A stretch of DNA of 64,000 bases from NCBI RefSeq assembly GCF_019249215.1, contig NZ_JAESDI010000006.1:124001-188000 (forward strand), written 5' to 3'. Shown piece by piece: positions 27,760-36,447 of the stretch. Below the pieces are notes generated by a model. The model was not told where the DNA came from, did not search any database, and saw only the letters and a list, made by a program, of their open reading frames with translations. The translations under genes were made by a program, and so were the position numbers. Source of the DNA: Alteromonas lipotrueae (lineage in GTDB: Bacteria; Pseudomonadota; Gammaproteobacteria; Enterobacterales; Alteromonadaceae). How positions within the stretch are numbered: the first letter of the stretch is position 1; each line of letters begins with the position of its first letter.

Positions 27760-27836
27760 CGGTGTGTGGCGCAGCTTGGTAGCGCACTGTCATGGGGTGT
27801 CAGGGGTCGGAGGTTCAAATCCTCTCACACCGACCA
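27760..27836 (+). tRNA. tRNA-Pro (anticodon GGG)
   Basis: 77 bases ending in encoded CCA. The acceptor stem CGGTGTG pairs with CACACCG; D-loop GCGCAGCTTGGTAGCGC; anticodon loop ATGGGGT giving GGG; T-arm GAGGTTCAAATCCTC. The anticodon arm matches the Escherichia coli proL type, including its unusual stem. Confidence 0.96.
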
Positions 27837-27937
27837 ACTTCTCTGCTCCCCGCAGTATACATGACCAAATCATATCTATTTATTCAAGTACACCAAAATC
27901 ACGTTAAGTCCACGCCAGAACCAATTGTCCTAAAGAA

Positions 27938-28423
27938 TTAAGACATTTTTCGTTCAACGAAGCGCTTTAAACAAGCCCATTCTTTTTTTGCTGAAGCCTT
28001 AGTACCATCAAGAGTCATGAAGCTGGCAAACCAACCTAGTGTTAAAATCATCAGTACAGCTCCATTCGTGTCTTTATCATCAACAACTAAAGCCATAGCA
28101 AGCATTACGCTGGCCCATATTATCGCATGACCGAGCACTAATGGTGAATCTGACGAGGAATTGCCTTCAATTTTATTTATTACTCGACATATTCTTTGAA
28201 TAATTTTGGCTCGGCCAGAAGACGCCCCCATCTCTGCTTCGGGGTAGCCCAATTCACTGGTCGCTTTTTCGAAAGCGAGCTGTTCATTGGTACCTGAATT
28301 TACATCTTGTTCGATAATGCAATATAAGTGGTCTTTCAATTCATCAACTTTATCTGCATCCCAAATGTTGTGAGAGACAACCTTATTACACCAATTCTCA
28401 ACAGCGTTATCGAGATCAAACAT
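27938..28423 (-). CDS. Membrane protein partner of a PadR regulator
   Basis: 161 aa. The N-terminal soluble helical part (about residues 1-90, with AVENWC and LAFEKATSELGYPEAEMG) resembles the short permease-prefix domain found in front of PadR-linked membrane proteins; it is followed by two or three hydrophobic segments (about 98-140) and a basic tail. It starts 3 bases after the PadR gene, so it is co-transcribed and probably its target or sensor partner. Function unknown. Confidence 0.65.
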   Translation of the reverse strand: MFDLDNAVENWCNKVVSHNIWDADKVDELKDHLYCIIEQDVNSGTNEQLAFEKATSELGYPEAEMGASSGRAKIIQRICRVINKIEGNSSSDSPLVLGHAIIWASVMLAMALVVDDKDTNGAVLMILTLGWFASFMTLDGTKASAKKEWACLKRFVERKMS

Positions 28424-28426
28424 GCG

Positions 28427-28759
28427 TTATTCTCCTTTAAAAGACATAAGTAAAGTGTATAGCTGATGCCACTGCTCTTGCATCTTAATTAATTCTTTGC
28501 GGCCTTCATCCTGCAAGGTGTAATACTTTCGCTTTCTACCCGTGTCGGCCTTACCCCAATAGGATTCAATGAAGTCGTTTTTCTCCATGCGATGTAAAAT
28601 GGGATATAGCATTCCATCTGCCCATTCAAGCAAACCGTTTGAATGCTCTTTTACCTGCTGAATAATTTCGTAACCATAACTGTCACCATTCTTCAAAATA
28701 GAGAGTATTAACGGCGTTGCCGAAGCCGCGACTAAGTCTTTTGCAATTATTGAAGCCAT
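28427..28759 (-). CDS. PadR-family transcriptional regulator
   Basis: About 110 aa. The winged-helix pattern LILSILKNGDSYGYEIIQQV, GMLYPILHRMEKNDFIESYW and GRKRKYYTLQDEGRKEL is typical of PadR subfamily 2 (short C-terminal helix). I prefer ATG 28759, which has an AGAGA site, to ATG 28774. The inverted repeat at 28794-28812 upstream may be its operator. Confidence 0.85.
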   Translation of the reverse strand: MASIIAKDLVAASATPLILSILKNGDSYGYEIIQQVKEHSNGLLEWADGMLYPILHRMEKNDFIESYWGKADTGRKRKYYTLQDEGRKELIKMQEQWHQLYTLLMSFKGE

Positions 28760-28793
28760 AGCGTCTCTTTGCATAGGAGTGTTAGGTATAACT

Positions 28794-28812
28794 TACATAA
28801 TACTTCTATGTA
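28794..28812 (-). promoter_or_regulatory. Candidate PadR operator
   Basis: TACATA-N7-TATGTA, a perfect 6-bp inverted repeat 35 bp upstream of the PadR start. It resembles the ATGT/ACAT palindromes bound by PadR proteins. Autoregulation is inferred. Confidence 0.5.
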
Positions 28813-28906
28813 TGGCAATGGTTGTTTTTTGAGCGGGAGCTAAGCTGTTAAAACGCAGGAGAAAATAGCTGTGTTAAGTAAGTATGTATTTGATTACCCG
28901 CTAGCG

Positions 28907-28917
28907 GTGGGTGTCCA
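28907..28917 (+). repeat. Single REP-like motif
   Basis: GTGGGTGTCCA, an exact copy of the dispersed motif, in the region between the PadR and qmcA promoters. Confidence 0.65.
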
Positions 28918-29039
28918 ATGATTGCCGCGCTCACTAGTCAATTGAAACGTTCCCTCACAATTTAACTGCTTTTAGTGTTTAATTATTGTGATATAAACAC
29001 TAATTGAAGCCATTGTATTAATCGTTCAGGAGTACGTAA

Positions 29040-29984
29040 ATGGAATTAGACACCTTACTAGGATACGTTTTTTCGTATCAAATCATCTTACTTGTGCTAA
29101 TTGTTATTACCCTTAAATCGTCAATAAAATTTGTACCTCAAAACCGTGCGTACATCATTGAGCGCTTTGGTAAATACAACACCACCTTGGAAGCCGGCCT
29201 TAACTTTATTGTTCCGTTTATTGATAAGGTTGCTGCAAACCGCTCTTTAAAAGAGCAGGCGGGCGACGTTCCAGAGCAATCTGCCATCACTAAAGACAAC
29301 ATCACTCTAAGTGTTGATGGTGTGTTGTATTTCAAAGTGGTAGACCCTTACAAAGCCACTTACGGTGTGGAAGATTATACGTTTGCGGTAACGCAGTTGG
29401 CGCAAACCACCATGCGCTCTGAACTTGGAAAAATGGAATTGGACAAAACCTTCGAAGAGCGAGACTTATTGAATACTAATATTGTGTCTGCGCTTAACGA
29501 AGCCGCTGCGCCATGGGGCGTTCAGGTATTGCGTTACGAGCTAAAAGATATTAACCCACCGAATTCAGTGCTAGATGCGATGGAACAGCAAATGAAGGCG
29601 GAACGATTAAAACGCGCCCAGATTTTAGAATCTGAAGGTGATCGTCAAGCAGCGATTAACCGCGCCGAAGGTGATAAGCAAGCCATCGTTCTTGCCGCTG
29701 AAGCCGATAGAGAAGAGCAAATACTAAAAGCTGACGGTGAAGCGCAAGCGATTATTCGTGTTGCTCAAGCAGATGCAGAAGCCATTGAAACCGTGGGTAA
29801 AGCGGCCGCAACCCAAGAAGGGCAAAAAGCGGTGCAGCTTGAGCTGGCGAAAGGCGCTATTCAGGCGAAAGAGAAAATTGCAAAAGAGTCTTCCATTGTG
29901 TTGCTGCCTGAAAGTGGAACAGAAATAGGTAATGTTGTGGCGCAAGCAATGACGATTGCGAACACAATAGGTAAGAAGGCGTAG
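29040..29984 (+). CDS. qmcA: SPFH/band-7 stomatin-like membrane protein (QmcA-like)
   Basis: 314 aa. One N-terminal membrane helix (about residues 10-28), then the SPFH domain (FVPQNRAYIIERFGKY, SVDGVLYFKVVDP) and an Ala/Glu-rich coiled coil (EGDRQAAINRAEGDKQAIV), ending in a hydrophobic ALLP-like SSIVLLPESG segment. Stomatin-type proteins of this class act in membrane protein quality control with FtsH-type proteases. It is followed 2 bases later by an NfeD gene, the qmcA-ybbJ arrangement. AGGAG lies before the ATG. Confidence 0.9.
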   Translation: MELDTLLGYVFSYQIILLVLIVITLKSSIKFVPQNRAYIIERFGKYNTTLEAGLNFIVPFIDKVAANRSLKEQAGDVPEQSAITKDNITLSVDGVLYFKVVDPYKATYGVEDYTFAVTQLAQTTMRSELGKMELDKTFEERDLLNTNIVSALNEAAAPWGVQVLRYELKDINPPNSVLDAMEQQMKAERLKRAQILESEGDRQAAINRAEGDKQAIVLAAEADREEQILKADGEAQAIIRVAQADAEAIETVGKAAATQEGQKAVQLELAKGAIQAKEKIAKESSIVLLPESGTEIGNVVAQAMTIANTIGKKA

Positions 29985-29986
29985 CC

Positions 29987-30436
29987 ATGGACAATATGTT
30001 TACCAACTTACCGCATTTTTTAATTGGCATAGGCTTATTGTTGCTAATTATCGAAGTATTAATGGGTTTCACCACAATACTTCTGTTGACGTTGGGCATC
30101 GCAATGATGCTGGTGTCAGGTCTTATGTATATTAGAATACTTGATGAGGCGTTGTTAGATGCGTTTATTGCCATTGCGATTATTGATGCAATCCTTACAT
30201 TAGTGCTCTGGCGTCCATTGAAGCTACTTCAAAAAGATCGCGCTCCTAAAGAGGTAAAGTCAGACTGGATAGGAACACAGTTCGATTTAGAAAGTGACGT
30301 GGCTCCTGGGGCGCCCGGTACCGCGCGATTTTCTGGCGTGGTATGGACAGTTAAATCTTCATCGGCCATAAAAAAGGGCGCAACGGCAGAAGTGGTGAAA
30401 GTGGAAGTAGGCGTTCTACACGTTCAGCCGGTTTAA
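29987..30436 (+). CDS. NfeD-family protein (YbbJ-like)
   Basis: 149 aa. Hydrophobic segments at about residues 7-28, 30-48 and 55-75 precede a cytoplasmic OB-fold domain (about 90-149) with DWIGTQFDLESDVAPGAPGTARFSG, the NfeD C-terminal pattern. Partner of the SPFH protein encoded immediately upstream. Confidence 0.88.
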   Translation: MDNMFTNLPHFLIGIGLLLLIIEVLMGFTTILLLTLGIAMMLVSGLMYIRILDEALLDAFIAIAIIDAILTLVLWRPLKLLQKDRAPKEVKSDWIGTQFDLESDVAPGAPGTARFSGVVWTVKSSSAIKKGATAEVVKVEVGVLHVQPV

Positions 30437-30449
30437 CAAAAAACCAAAA

Positions 30450-30488
30450 GGGTCAGAGTTAATTCACCATTTCAAAGTACTCTGATCC
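30450..30488. repeat. Long-loop hairpin GGGTCAGAGT...ACTCTGATCC
   Basis: A 10-bp stem with one G-T pair around a 19-base loop, just past the NfeD stop. There is no T-tract. The sequence resembles hairpins often seen around RAYT-type genes (from memory, not checked), so it may be a second REP type or the operon's terminator. Confidence 0.4.
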
Positions 30489-30544
30489 TCTTATCCCTTT
30501 ACCGTTTTCCTCCTTCACGCTTTCCCTCTCATCAAATACTGGCG

Positions 30545-30632
30545 GTGGGTATCCACAAAATCTCCAATTTGCTTGTAGCTCGCTGTGGGTGTCCATAAAG
30601 TTAGATGTCCGTAAAATTATTGTGGGTGTCCA
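30545..30632 (+). repeat. Three REP-like motifs downstream of the qmcA operon
   Basis: GTGGGTATCCAC at 30545-30556, GTGGGTGTCCA at 30585-30595 and GTGGGTGTCCA at 30622-30632, with a partial GATGTCCG near 30605. All share one orientation and are spaced 37-40 bp apart, like a short version of the 21681-21977 array. The rest of 30437-30890 shows no gene. Confidence 0.7.
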
Positions 30633-30890
30633 TAAATCCCCTCTCAAATATTAACTCGATTTCCACATCTTTATTTGCGAGTTTGGTGTAAAATACGGTT
30701 ATCACACATGAGGTGTTGTTCTAGCTTATTTGTGCGAAGGCATCTGAGTATATCTAAGTATAAAGGGTGCGCTTATTTCTAATCTTTCCATCTTTTTTGA
30801 ACGGTGCAGGAAGTTGAACCGCTACACATCTATTCACGTTGAAAGCTAGAACCGCTGTAATATTGAACATACAAAACATGAGATTTATAA

Positions 30891-31028
30891 ATGACAAAAT
30901 TTGATGACAGAGTTAAAGAAATAGTGGCTAAACACCCTAACTTAACGCAAGAAGAAGCGATTAAAATTGTAACCGACAAGAACGAGCGAAAGAAAAAGAA
31001 AAGAGCGGAACGTTCTGATAAGAAATAG
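30891..31028 (+). CDS. Small basic protein, 45 aa, unknown
   Basis: ATG at 30891 to TAG at 31026-31028. The product starts MTKFDDRVKEIVAKHPNL, continues TQEEAIKIV and ends in a very basic tail (KNERKKKKRAERSDKK). The first 30 residues look like a small amphipathic helical domain. The upstream sequence AACATGAGATTTATAA lacks a strong ribosome site. Codon use and composition look protein-like, but the length makes this uncertain; no family recognised. Confidence 0.5.
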   Translation: MTKFDDRVKEIVAKHPNLTQEEAIKIVTDKNERKKKKRAERSDKK

Positions 31029-31052
31029 CCCGTTTAAAACCTAGCGATAAAA

Positions 31053-31062
31053 GTGGGTGTCA
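31053..31062 (+). repeat. Partial REP-like motif
   Basis: GTGGGTGTCA, a truncated copy of the dispersed motif, 24 bases after the small basic ORF. Confidence 0.45.
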
Positions 31063-31143
31063 TAGCTATAAAATATTAGGCATTGTGTAGTTCAACTCCC
31101 ACGCATCTTTAAGTTTCGTTCTTATCTAATTTGAATATCAATA

Positions 31144-31176
31144 AAAAGCCCCAAACACTTCGTGTTTGGGGCTTTT
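31144..31176 (-). terminator. Terminator after the catalase gene
   Basis: Perfect 15-bp stem, AAAAGCCCCAAACAC (31144-31158) paired with 31162-31176 around TTC, with A/T flanks. It serves the minus-strand catalase and probably also the plus-strand small ORF. Confidence 0.9.
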
Positions 31177-31222
31177 GTGTAGCTATTTAAAATAACGTTA
31201 ATTCAAACGTTACCGATTGAAA

Positions 31223-32725
31223 TTAGTTATCTTCAATCGGCGTATTTTCGGTGATAGGCACAGTATTAACGTCGGTATCCAAGGTTTCTACCGCGTGCTT
31301 CACACCCGCAGCATAATCTGGATGTACTTTTTCTAACACGGCATACCAGCGCTCTTTTACGCTATCTGAGCATGGGCCCATCGCCGCCGCGTAGTTTTTA
31401 TACATACGCTCTTTTTGTGCGTCATCGAACATCTCATAAAGTTTACGAGGTTGAACGTAATCAACATCCGCATCTTCTTGATGATATCTGTCTGCATCGC
31501 CGTCTATGCGAAGTGGCGGCTCTTTAACCGAGAAATCTGCCACAGGGCCTTCGTGTTGGTTTGGCTCGTAATACGCATCTGGATTGCCAAAATCATTGGT
31601 AAAGAAGCGCATTGCACCGTCTTTATGATAGTGGTTCACCTTGCTGTTTTTAGGCGCGTTAGCGGGTAACGCTTCATAATGCGTACCTAACCGGTATCTG
31701 TGTGCATCAGCATACGAAAAGATACGAGCTTGCAACATTTTGTCAGGGCTGAAACCAATGCCAGGTACAACGTTGGATGGGCTGAATGCCGCATTTTCAA
31801 TCATTTGGAAATAGTTTTCAGGGTTTTGATTCATTTCCAGCTCGCCTACTTGAATAAGCGGGTAATCATCATGCGGCCACACTTTCGTTAAGTCGAAAGG
31901 GTTAAAAGCTTGCTTACCCGCATCTACTTCAGGCATAGCCTGAATGTACATGGTCCATTTAGGGAAGTTCCCTTCATCTATGGCGCTATACAGTTCTTCT
32001 TGATATTTCTCACGGGTACTACCAATAATTTGCTCAGAGGTTTCATTGGTGTAATTCTTAATGCCTTGCTGTGTTTTGAAATGGAATTTCACCCAATGGC
32101 GTTTGCCGTCTTTGTTCCACATGCTGAAAGTATGGCTTCCATAACCATTCATATGCATAGGCGATACGGGTATACCTCTATCAGACATCAGAATAGTCAC
32201 TTGGTGTACACTTTCTGGCTGGCCTGCCCAGAAGTCAAACATCGCTTCTGGAGAGCGAAGGTTGGTTTTCGGGTGGCGTTTTTGGGTGCGAATAAAATCA
32301 GGGAATTTGTAGCCATCACGAACGAAGAACACCGGGGTATTGTTACCTACCATGTCCCAGTTGCCTTGTTCGGTATAAAACTTCAGGCTGAAACCACGCA
32401 CATCGCGCTCGGTGTCAGCCGCGCCAGATTCGCCTGCTACGGTTGACCACCTGCTTAGCACTTCAGTTTGCTTGCCTACATGTGAAAAAATATCAGCGCA
32501 AGAATAGTCAGTAATATCATGGGTAACCGTGAAAGTACCTTGAGCTCCCCAGCCTTTAGCGTGAACAACGCGCTCTGGAATACGCTCTCGGTTTTGGTGA
32601 GCTAGTTTTTCTAGCAATTGATAATCTTGAAGAAGAGCGGGGCCGCGTGCTCCTGCCGTTTTAGTTGTTTCATTACTCGCAACTGGCGCACCAGCTGACG
32701 TTGTTAGTTGGGGTTTTTTAGCCAT
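31223..32725 (-). CDS. Monofunctional haem catalase
   Basis: 500 aa small-subunit catalase converting hydrogen peroxide to water and oxygen. Distal His55 in [12 protein letters not shown], the distal Asn in [13 protein letters not shown] (about 128) and the proximal haem tyrosine in [14 protein letters not shown] are all present. No signal peptide, so cytoplasmic. AAGGAT lies before the ATG. Monocistronic with its own terminator. An OxyR site is plausible but I could not identify one. Confidence 0.95.
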   Translation of the reverse strand: MAKKPQLTTSAGAPVASNETTKTAGARGPALLQDYQLLEKLAHQNRERIPERVVHAKGWGAQGTFTVTHDITDYSCADIFSHVGKQTEVLSRWSTVAGESGAADTERDVRGFSLKFYTEQGNWDMVGNNTPVFFVRDGYKFPDFIRTQKRHPKTNLRSPEAMFDFWAGQPESVHQVTILMSDRGIPVSPMHMNGYGSHTFSMWNKDGKRHWVKFHFKTQQGIKNYTNETSEQIIGSTREKYQEELYSAIDEGNFPKWTMYIQAMPEVDAGKQAFNPFDLTKVWPHDDYPLIQVGELEMNQNPENYFQMIENAAFSPSNVVPGIGFSPDKMLQARIFSYADAHRYRLGTHYEALPANAPKNSKVNHYHKDGAMRFFTNDFGNPDAYYEPNQHEGPVADFSVKEPPLRIDGDADRYHQEDADVDYVQPRKLYEMFDDAQKERMYKNYAAAMGPCSDSVKERWYAVLEKVHPDYAAGVKHAVETLDTDVNTVPITENTPIEDN

Positions 32726-32913
32726 TGTAAATATCCTTCAGGGCTTTGAATAAAGCCAGTTTCCGTTGCAATCATGGTCGCTCGACCGTGGGCTTATTAT
32801 TGCTACGGCACAATGCGTGAAAGAGTTTAGAAATGATTACGCAGGTGAAAGAATAAAATCAGAAGCGGGTGGGGAAGTTTACTTACTCTTTGTTCATTGA
32901 CGGCTCTATAAGG

Positions 32914-33210
32914 TTAACAATCTGCCTCTACAATAGATGTCAGTATGGTATTAATAATATCTGGAAGTGGTTCACCGATAACTTGCTCGGCAGCTAACGA
33001 CACTTTGTAATTGGCACTTTGCCCCTGCATAACCAGGGCTGCATTTATATCGTCAGATAAATAGGGCTGTACAAGAGTTTGAACGTCCGACCAAGCGATA
33101 TCTTTACATTCCACGACAACCTTGTGTGATTGTCGTGCTTGCTTGGGGTCAAAAGCGTAGCTGTTTACTGAAAGTGCTGTCAGTATTAATGCAAATGCAA
33201 CGTACTTCAT
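32914..33210 (-). CDS. Small periplasmic protein, unknown
   Basis: 98 aa with a signal peptide (MKYVAFALILTALSVNSYA). The mature part is about 79 aa with two cysteines (VECKDI and the terminal ADC) that could form a disulfide. No family recognised. It lies between catalase and a PhoD-like phosphatase with the same orientation but a wide spacing. Confidence 0.6.
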   Translation of the reverse strand: MKYVAFALILTALSVNSYAFDPKQARQSHKVVVECKDIAWSDVQTLVQPYLSDDINAALVMQGQSANYKVSLAAEQVIGEPLPDIINTILTSIVEADC

Positions 33211-33298
33211 TGCTGGTGCCTTATAAAGGTAATTAGGAGCGTAGTGAAAAGTTACACTATTGCGGCAAGCAATAGCCAGTAGTAATAACGTTTTTTGT

Positions 33299-34813
33299 TC
33301 AGTTTAAGGCAATCGTAAAAGGCGCTTTAAATTGGGGTTTTGGCTTCCCGTCTGCATCCGTTTTCCTAATTAACCATGCTTGAACAGTCATGTTCACTTT
33401 GCCGTCTATTTTGTTAAAACCAATTGTCATCATGTGTTCATTCGTTTTCTCCCGCCAGTAAGAAGAAAACCATCGGCCTTTCGTTGTGGTGAGTTTGTAT
33501 GGCTTATCATAATAGTCAACGTCACTATCTGGCCAATTTACATCTAGCTTGGCTTTCGGGTCGGGAAATTTCTCGGGGCAATAGCTTGGCTTAGATGAGG
33601 CAACAGAGTTTACCCCAGTAAGGTTCGATGTTGGCGATGCAACGACTTCAATGAGTTTAATGCCCTGTGTACCAATATCTACCGAGCATATACGGCCAAA
33701 GTGCACATCGCCCGCCAGTACAACAATGTCATGGCTGGCAGTAGCAAGGGCATTTAAAAGCGCGGTGTATTGTTTTTTAAAGCTTAGTAAATTGCGTTCT
33801 AGTTTATTTTCTTGGGTGACTAAAACCTGTGGAATGACCAATACCCCAGGCATTGTAAGCGTGGTTATCCATTCAATGAGCTCAGCAAATCCCGCTTTGT
33901 TGATAAACTGGGTTTTTGACCGCGAAGAGCGTAAATCAGCGATGCAAAAAGACAAATCGTTACCAATGGTGAAGGTTTCAACCAGCGCTTTCGTTTGCTG
34001 AATGCGCTTAACACCATCTTCAGATGCGCCTTTCCACGCGGCACGAATTTTAGGGATTTTCAACATGTATAGGGTAGGTACTATGCCATCATAAAACGGG
34101 TAATCATTCCAATATTCGTGGTCGTCCGGTAGCATCCATGTGCCGCCACGAGAAAGCATGCTTCCTAGTGCTTGCCAATGCTTGGCGTAGTCATCGGCAA
34201 TTCTAAGTCTTACTTCGTTGGTTAGCGGGGAAAGAGAGTCAGCGCCAATATCTAAGTAAACTTGGTCGCCTACCATGAACTTTATGTCGGGTTTAAACAC
34301 CTTATCATTGTTTGCGTACAGCGTTTTGAAGGCTTGGGCAGTTTGGCCATAGTCTTTGTGCTCATAGAAGCAGCTGCTTAAAGAAACCGTAAAAGCGTTT
34401 GCCTCGCTGGTGGGAAGTGCTAAAGGTAAGGTGCTGAAATAAGCTGTTTTTAACAGAAGCCAATCGCCTGCGTAATCCAGTGCATCGTCCTCTAATTGTT
34501 GAAAAAAAACCACTTTGTATTCTTGATTTGACTGCAAGTTATCCAGCGTTAAAAGCGTATAAAATCGCTTGCTGACACGGCGAAAAGGGCGTTGCCATTG
34601 GTCTAGGGTAATATCTACTCGGCTTATTTCGGTATTATTTATATATACAATTATACGGCTAAGCGCCGGTTTTCTTAAATAAGGGAATAAAGTGCCCGTC
34701 CAAATTTCAGCACTGTGTTCAGAAACCTTATGAGGCACTAGGCTCCAAACCGATGTGTCTGAAAAAAGATCGGGTATCTCGTTCTCAATACTGCTCCGAT
34801 TGACTATTTCCAT
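33299..34813 (-). CDS. PhoD-like metallophosphatase
   Basis: 504 aa. An N-terminal beta-sandwich (about residues 15-125) is followed by a metallophosphatase domain: SLSSCFYE, KFMVGDQVYLDIGAD, WMLPDDHEYWND and VVLAGDVHFGRI supply the metal-binding Asp, His and Asn residues of PhoD alkaline phosphatase/phosphodiesterases. No signal peptide or Tat motif is visible, unlike secreted PhoD, so it may be cytoplasmic or start differently. It would hydrolyse phosphodiesters. Third phosphatase in the window. Confidence 0.82.
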   Translation of the reverse strand: MEIVNRSSIENEIPDLFSDTSVWSLVPHKVSEHSAEIWTGTLFPYLRKPALSRIIVYINNTEISRVDITLDQWQRPFRRVSKRFYTLLTLDNLQSNQEYKVVFFQQLEDDALDYAGDWLLLKTAYFSTLPLALPTSEANAFTVSLSSCFYEHKDYGQTAQAFKTLYANNDKVFKPDIKFMVGDQVYLDIGADSLSPLTNEVRLRIADDYAKHWQALGSMLSRGGTWMLPDDHEYWNDYPFYDGIVPTLYMLKIPKIRAAWKGASEDGVKRIQQTKALVETFTIGNDLSFCIADLRSSRSKTQFINKAGFAELIEWITTLTMPGVLVIPQVLVTQENKLERNLLSFKKQYTALLNALATASHDIVVLAGDVHFGRICSVDIGTQGIKLIEVVASPTSNLTGVNSVASSKPSYCPEKFPDPKAKLDVNWPDSDVDYYDKPYKLTTTKGRWFSSYWREKTNEHMMTIGFNKIDGKVNMTVQAWLIRKTDADGKPKPQFKAPFTIALN

Positions 34814-34909
34814 ATGAAGCCCACGTGAGTTAGTGGTAAATTGACAGTAATGGGTTAGTGTCGTTGTCGTGTTAACACCTCGATTGCGGCTTTGGGTTAT
34901 ACGTGCAAT

Positions 34910-35431
34910 CTAGTCATCCATTTGTTCTCTTATTTCTGCCGACTTTTTGGCCTTGGCGTAAAAGCTGAATTTTTCTCTTAGCTCGGGATGCTCCATGATT
35001 AGTTGCTCCATGTGAGCATTTGCGGCTTCTTTAGTGTTGGTAGTTAAAAAAAGTATATCGTCAGAATTTGGCGCGCTGCTCAATCTGATTGAGCCATTAT
35101 TCGTACTGCCATTATTGATATCGTTTTGCGTTCGATTGAACATTGCGTGCTTGAAGAACATGGGTTCACATACATTTCGCTTGATGTTCGAACCAATTGG
35201 TTTTTCTGCTCTGCAAACCATTCTAAATTTTTCAATTGTATTAAGTTGATTAAATAAGTCGTAGAAATCAACTTTAGCCTGTTCAGCTATTTGGCCCCAC
35301 TTTGCTGCAGAAAATTGACCTATAATTTGAATAACTTCCATGTCTTCTTGGCTGCTTGTTTGTGTGTTTTTAGCCGAGGCTACGTGTGAAAGTAAAACAA
35401 GGGGGATTATTAACATCATCCTAATTTTCAT
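34910..35431 (-). CDS. Exported protein, unknown
   Basis: 173 aa with signal peptide MKIRMMLIIPLVLLSHVASA. The mature part has two cysteines (VCRAEK, VCEPMF), a Ser/Asn-rich stretch (NDINNGSTNNGSIRL) and a charged helical end. Family not recognised. Monocistronic. Confidence 0.6.
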   Translation of the reverse strand: MKIRMMLIIPLVLLSHVASAKNTQTSSQEDMEVIQIIGQFSAAKWGQIAEQAKVDFYDLFNQLNTIEKFRMVCRAEKPIGSNIKRNVCEPMFFKHAMFNRTQNDINNGSTNNGSIRLSSAPNSDDILFLTTNTKEAANAHMEQLIMEHPELREKFSFYAKAKKSAEIREQMDD

Positions 35432-35904
35432 TAATATTCTCTCGTCAAATATGTTTTTTTCAATTTGTTGTGAATAGAATAAAGGTTAAATGTTTGTTCG
35501 AATTTTGTTCAATTTAAAACGTAGCAAACTTTCTCTGATTTAACAATATGCTGTTGGGGCGGTGAACAGGGAAAAGGAAATTGCCTGTCGCCAAGCTTGT
35601 GGCCTGTCGCAAAGCCAAGAGTGTGATCGCGAACAATTTCCAAACATTTTACTGCGAGTTAATAAGCTTGAAAGGCCGATTAAACTATTCGTTAAGGTAA
35701 TGATGTGCAATTGAAATTGGGTTATACAGATACGAGTGAATTAACGTTAAACGTCGTGCTTGATAGTCGTGTAGACAAAAGTATAGTGCCTAAACATGCG
35801 CGGGGCTGAAATTTAATTTTCCACAAAACGCCGTTGATAATCCTTCTCTGGTTGAGTAAAGTGTCTGGCAAAATAATTACAAAAAAATCAAAGGAATGAA
35901 CTGC
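35432..35904. other. Intergenic region with a possible decayed reading frame
   Basis: About 470 bases. A 9-base direct repeat (GCCTGTCGC near 35583 and 35603) and an open frame from GTG 35705 to TGA 35809 (34 aa, LKLGYTDTSELTLNVVLD in its middle) look like coding remnants but have no ribosome site. Nothing else recognised. Confidence 0.35.
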
Positions 35905-36444
35905 GTGAAAGCTGTATTAATAGCAATATTTGCCTTATTTTCGGCTGAGGTATTTTCAGAAATAGAACCCCTTGGACCTGATGAAGGATACGTTGCCATT
36001 GCACTGTATTCTAAGGGCTATTCAGAAAGCATTGTTTTAAAAGGCAGCGGCTTCGGGAACAAACTTACTTTTGGGCCGTTAAATTACTCCCAACATATCG
36101 AAGTCATAAAAATGCCAGCCGGTACGTATTCGTGGACCGAAGTATACGAACGTACGGGTTCCAGAAAAAAAGGTAACTTACTAAAAGTTTATTACGATTT
36201 ATCTGACGATAATTTGACCTTTTCCGTTAAGCCTGGCGTGTTGAACTACACAGGCTTATTGATGATTGAAAAGTTGGGTAGCCGACTTCAGGTACGACAG
36301 CTAAACAGAGCGTCAATTATTCTCAAAATTCTAGAGCAAGATCACCCTGGTTACATAGGGAGTTTCGATGTAGTAAACGGTCTTTATCCAAACGATCACT
36401 ATATCGACTTTTATCTCACTCATGCATTAAAAGAGGGGGAGTAA
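35905..36444 (+). CDS. Exported protein paired with an S9 peptidase, unknown
   Basis: About 179 aa. I choose GTG 35905 because AAGGA at 35891-35895 abuts ATG 35896 but is correctly spaced for the GTG; the product then starts with a clean signal peptide (MKAVLIAIFALFSAEVFS). The mature part is beta-rich (YVAIALYSKGYSESIVLKG, GTYSWTEVYER). No family recognised. It ends 3 bases before the S9 peptidase gene, so the two are co-transcribed. Confidence 0.65.
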   Translation: MKAVLIAIFALFSAEVFSEIEPLGPDEGYVAIALYSKGYSESIVLKGSGFGNKLTFGPLNYSQHIEVIKMPAGTYSWTEVYERTGSRKKGNLLKVYYDLSDDNLTFSVKPGVLNYTGLLMIEKLGSRLQVRQLNRASIILKILEQDHPGYIGSFDVVNGLYPNDHYIDFYLTHALKEGE

Positions 36445-36447
36445 TAT

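Noticed and set aside
27760..28423. Integrative element at tRNA-Pro
   Set aside because: No integrase, no repeated tRNA 3' end, and ordinary genes downstream.
30459..30647. 62-aa minus-strand ORF
   Set aside because: It mostly translates the REP-like motifs (DLWTPT, MDTHSEL) and has no ribosome site.
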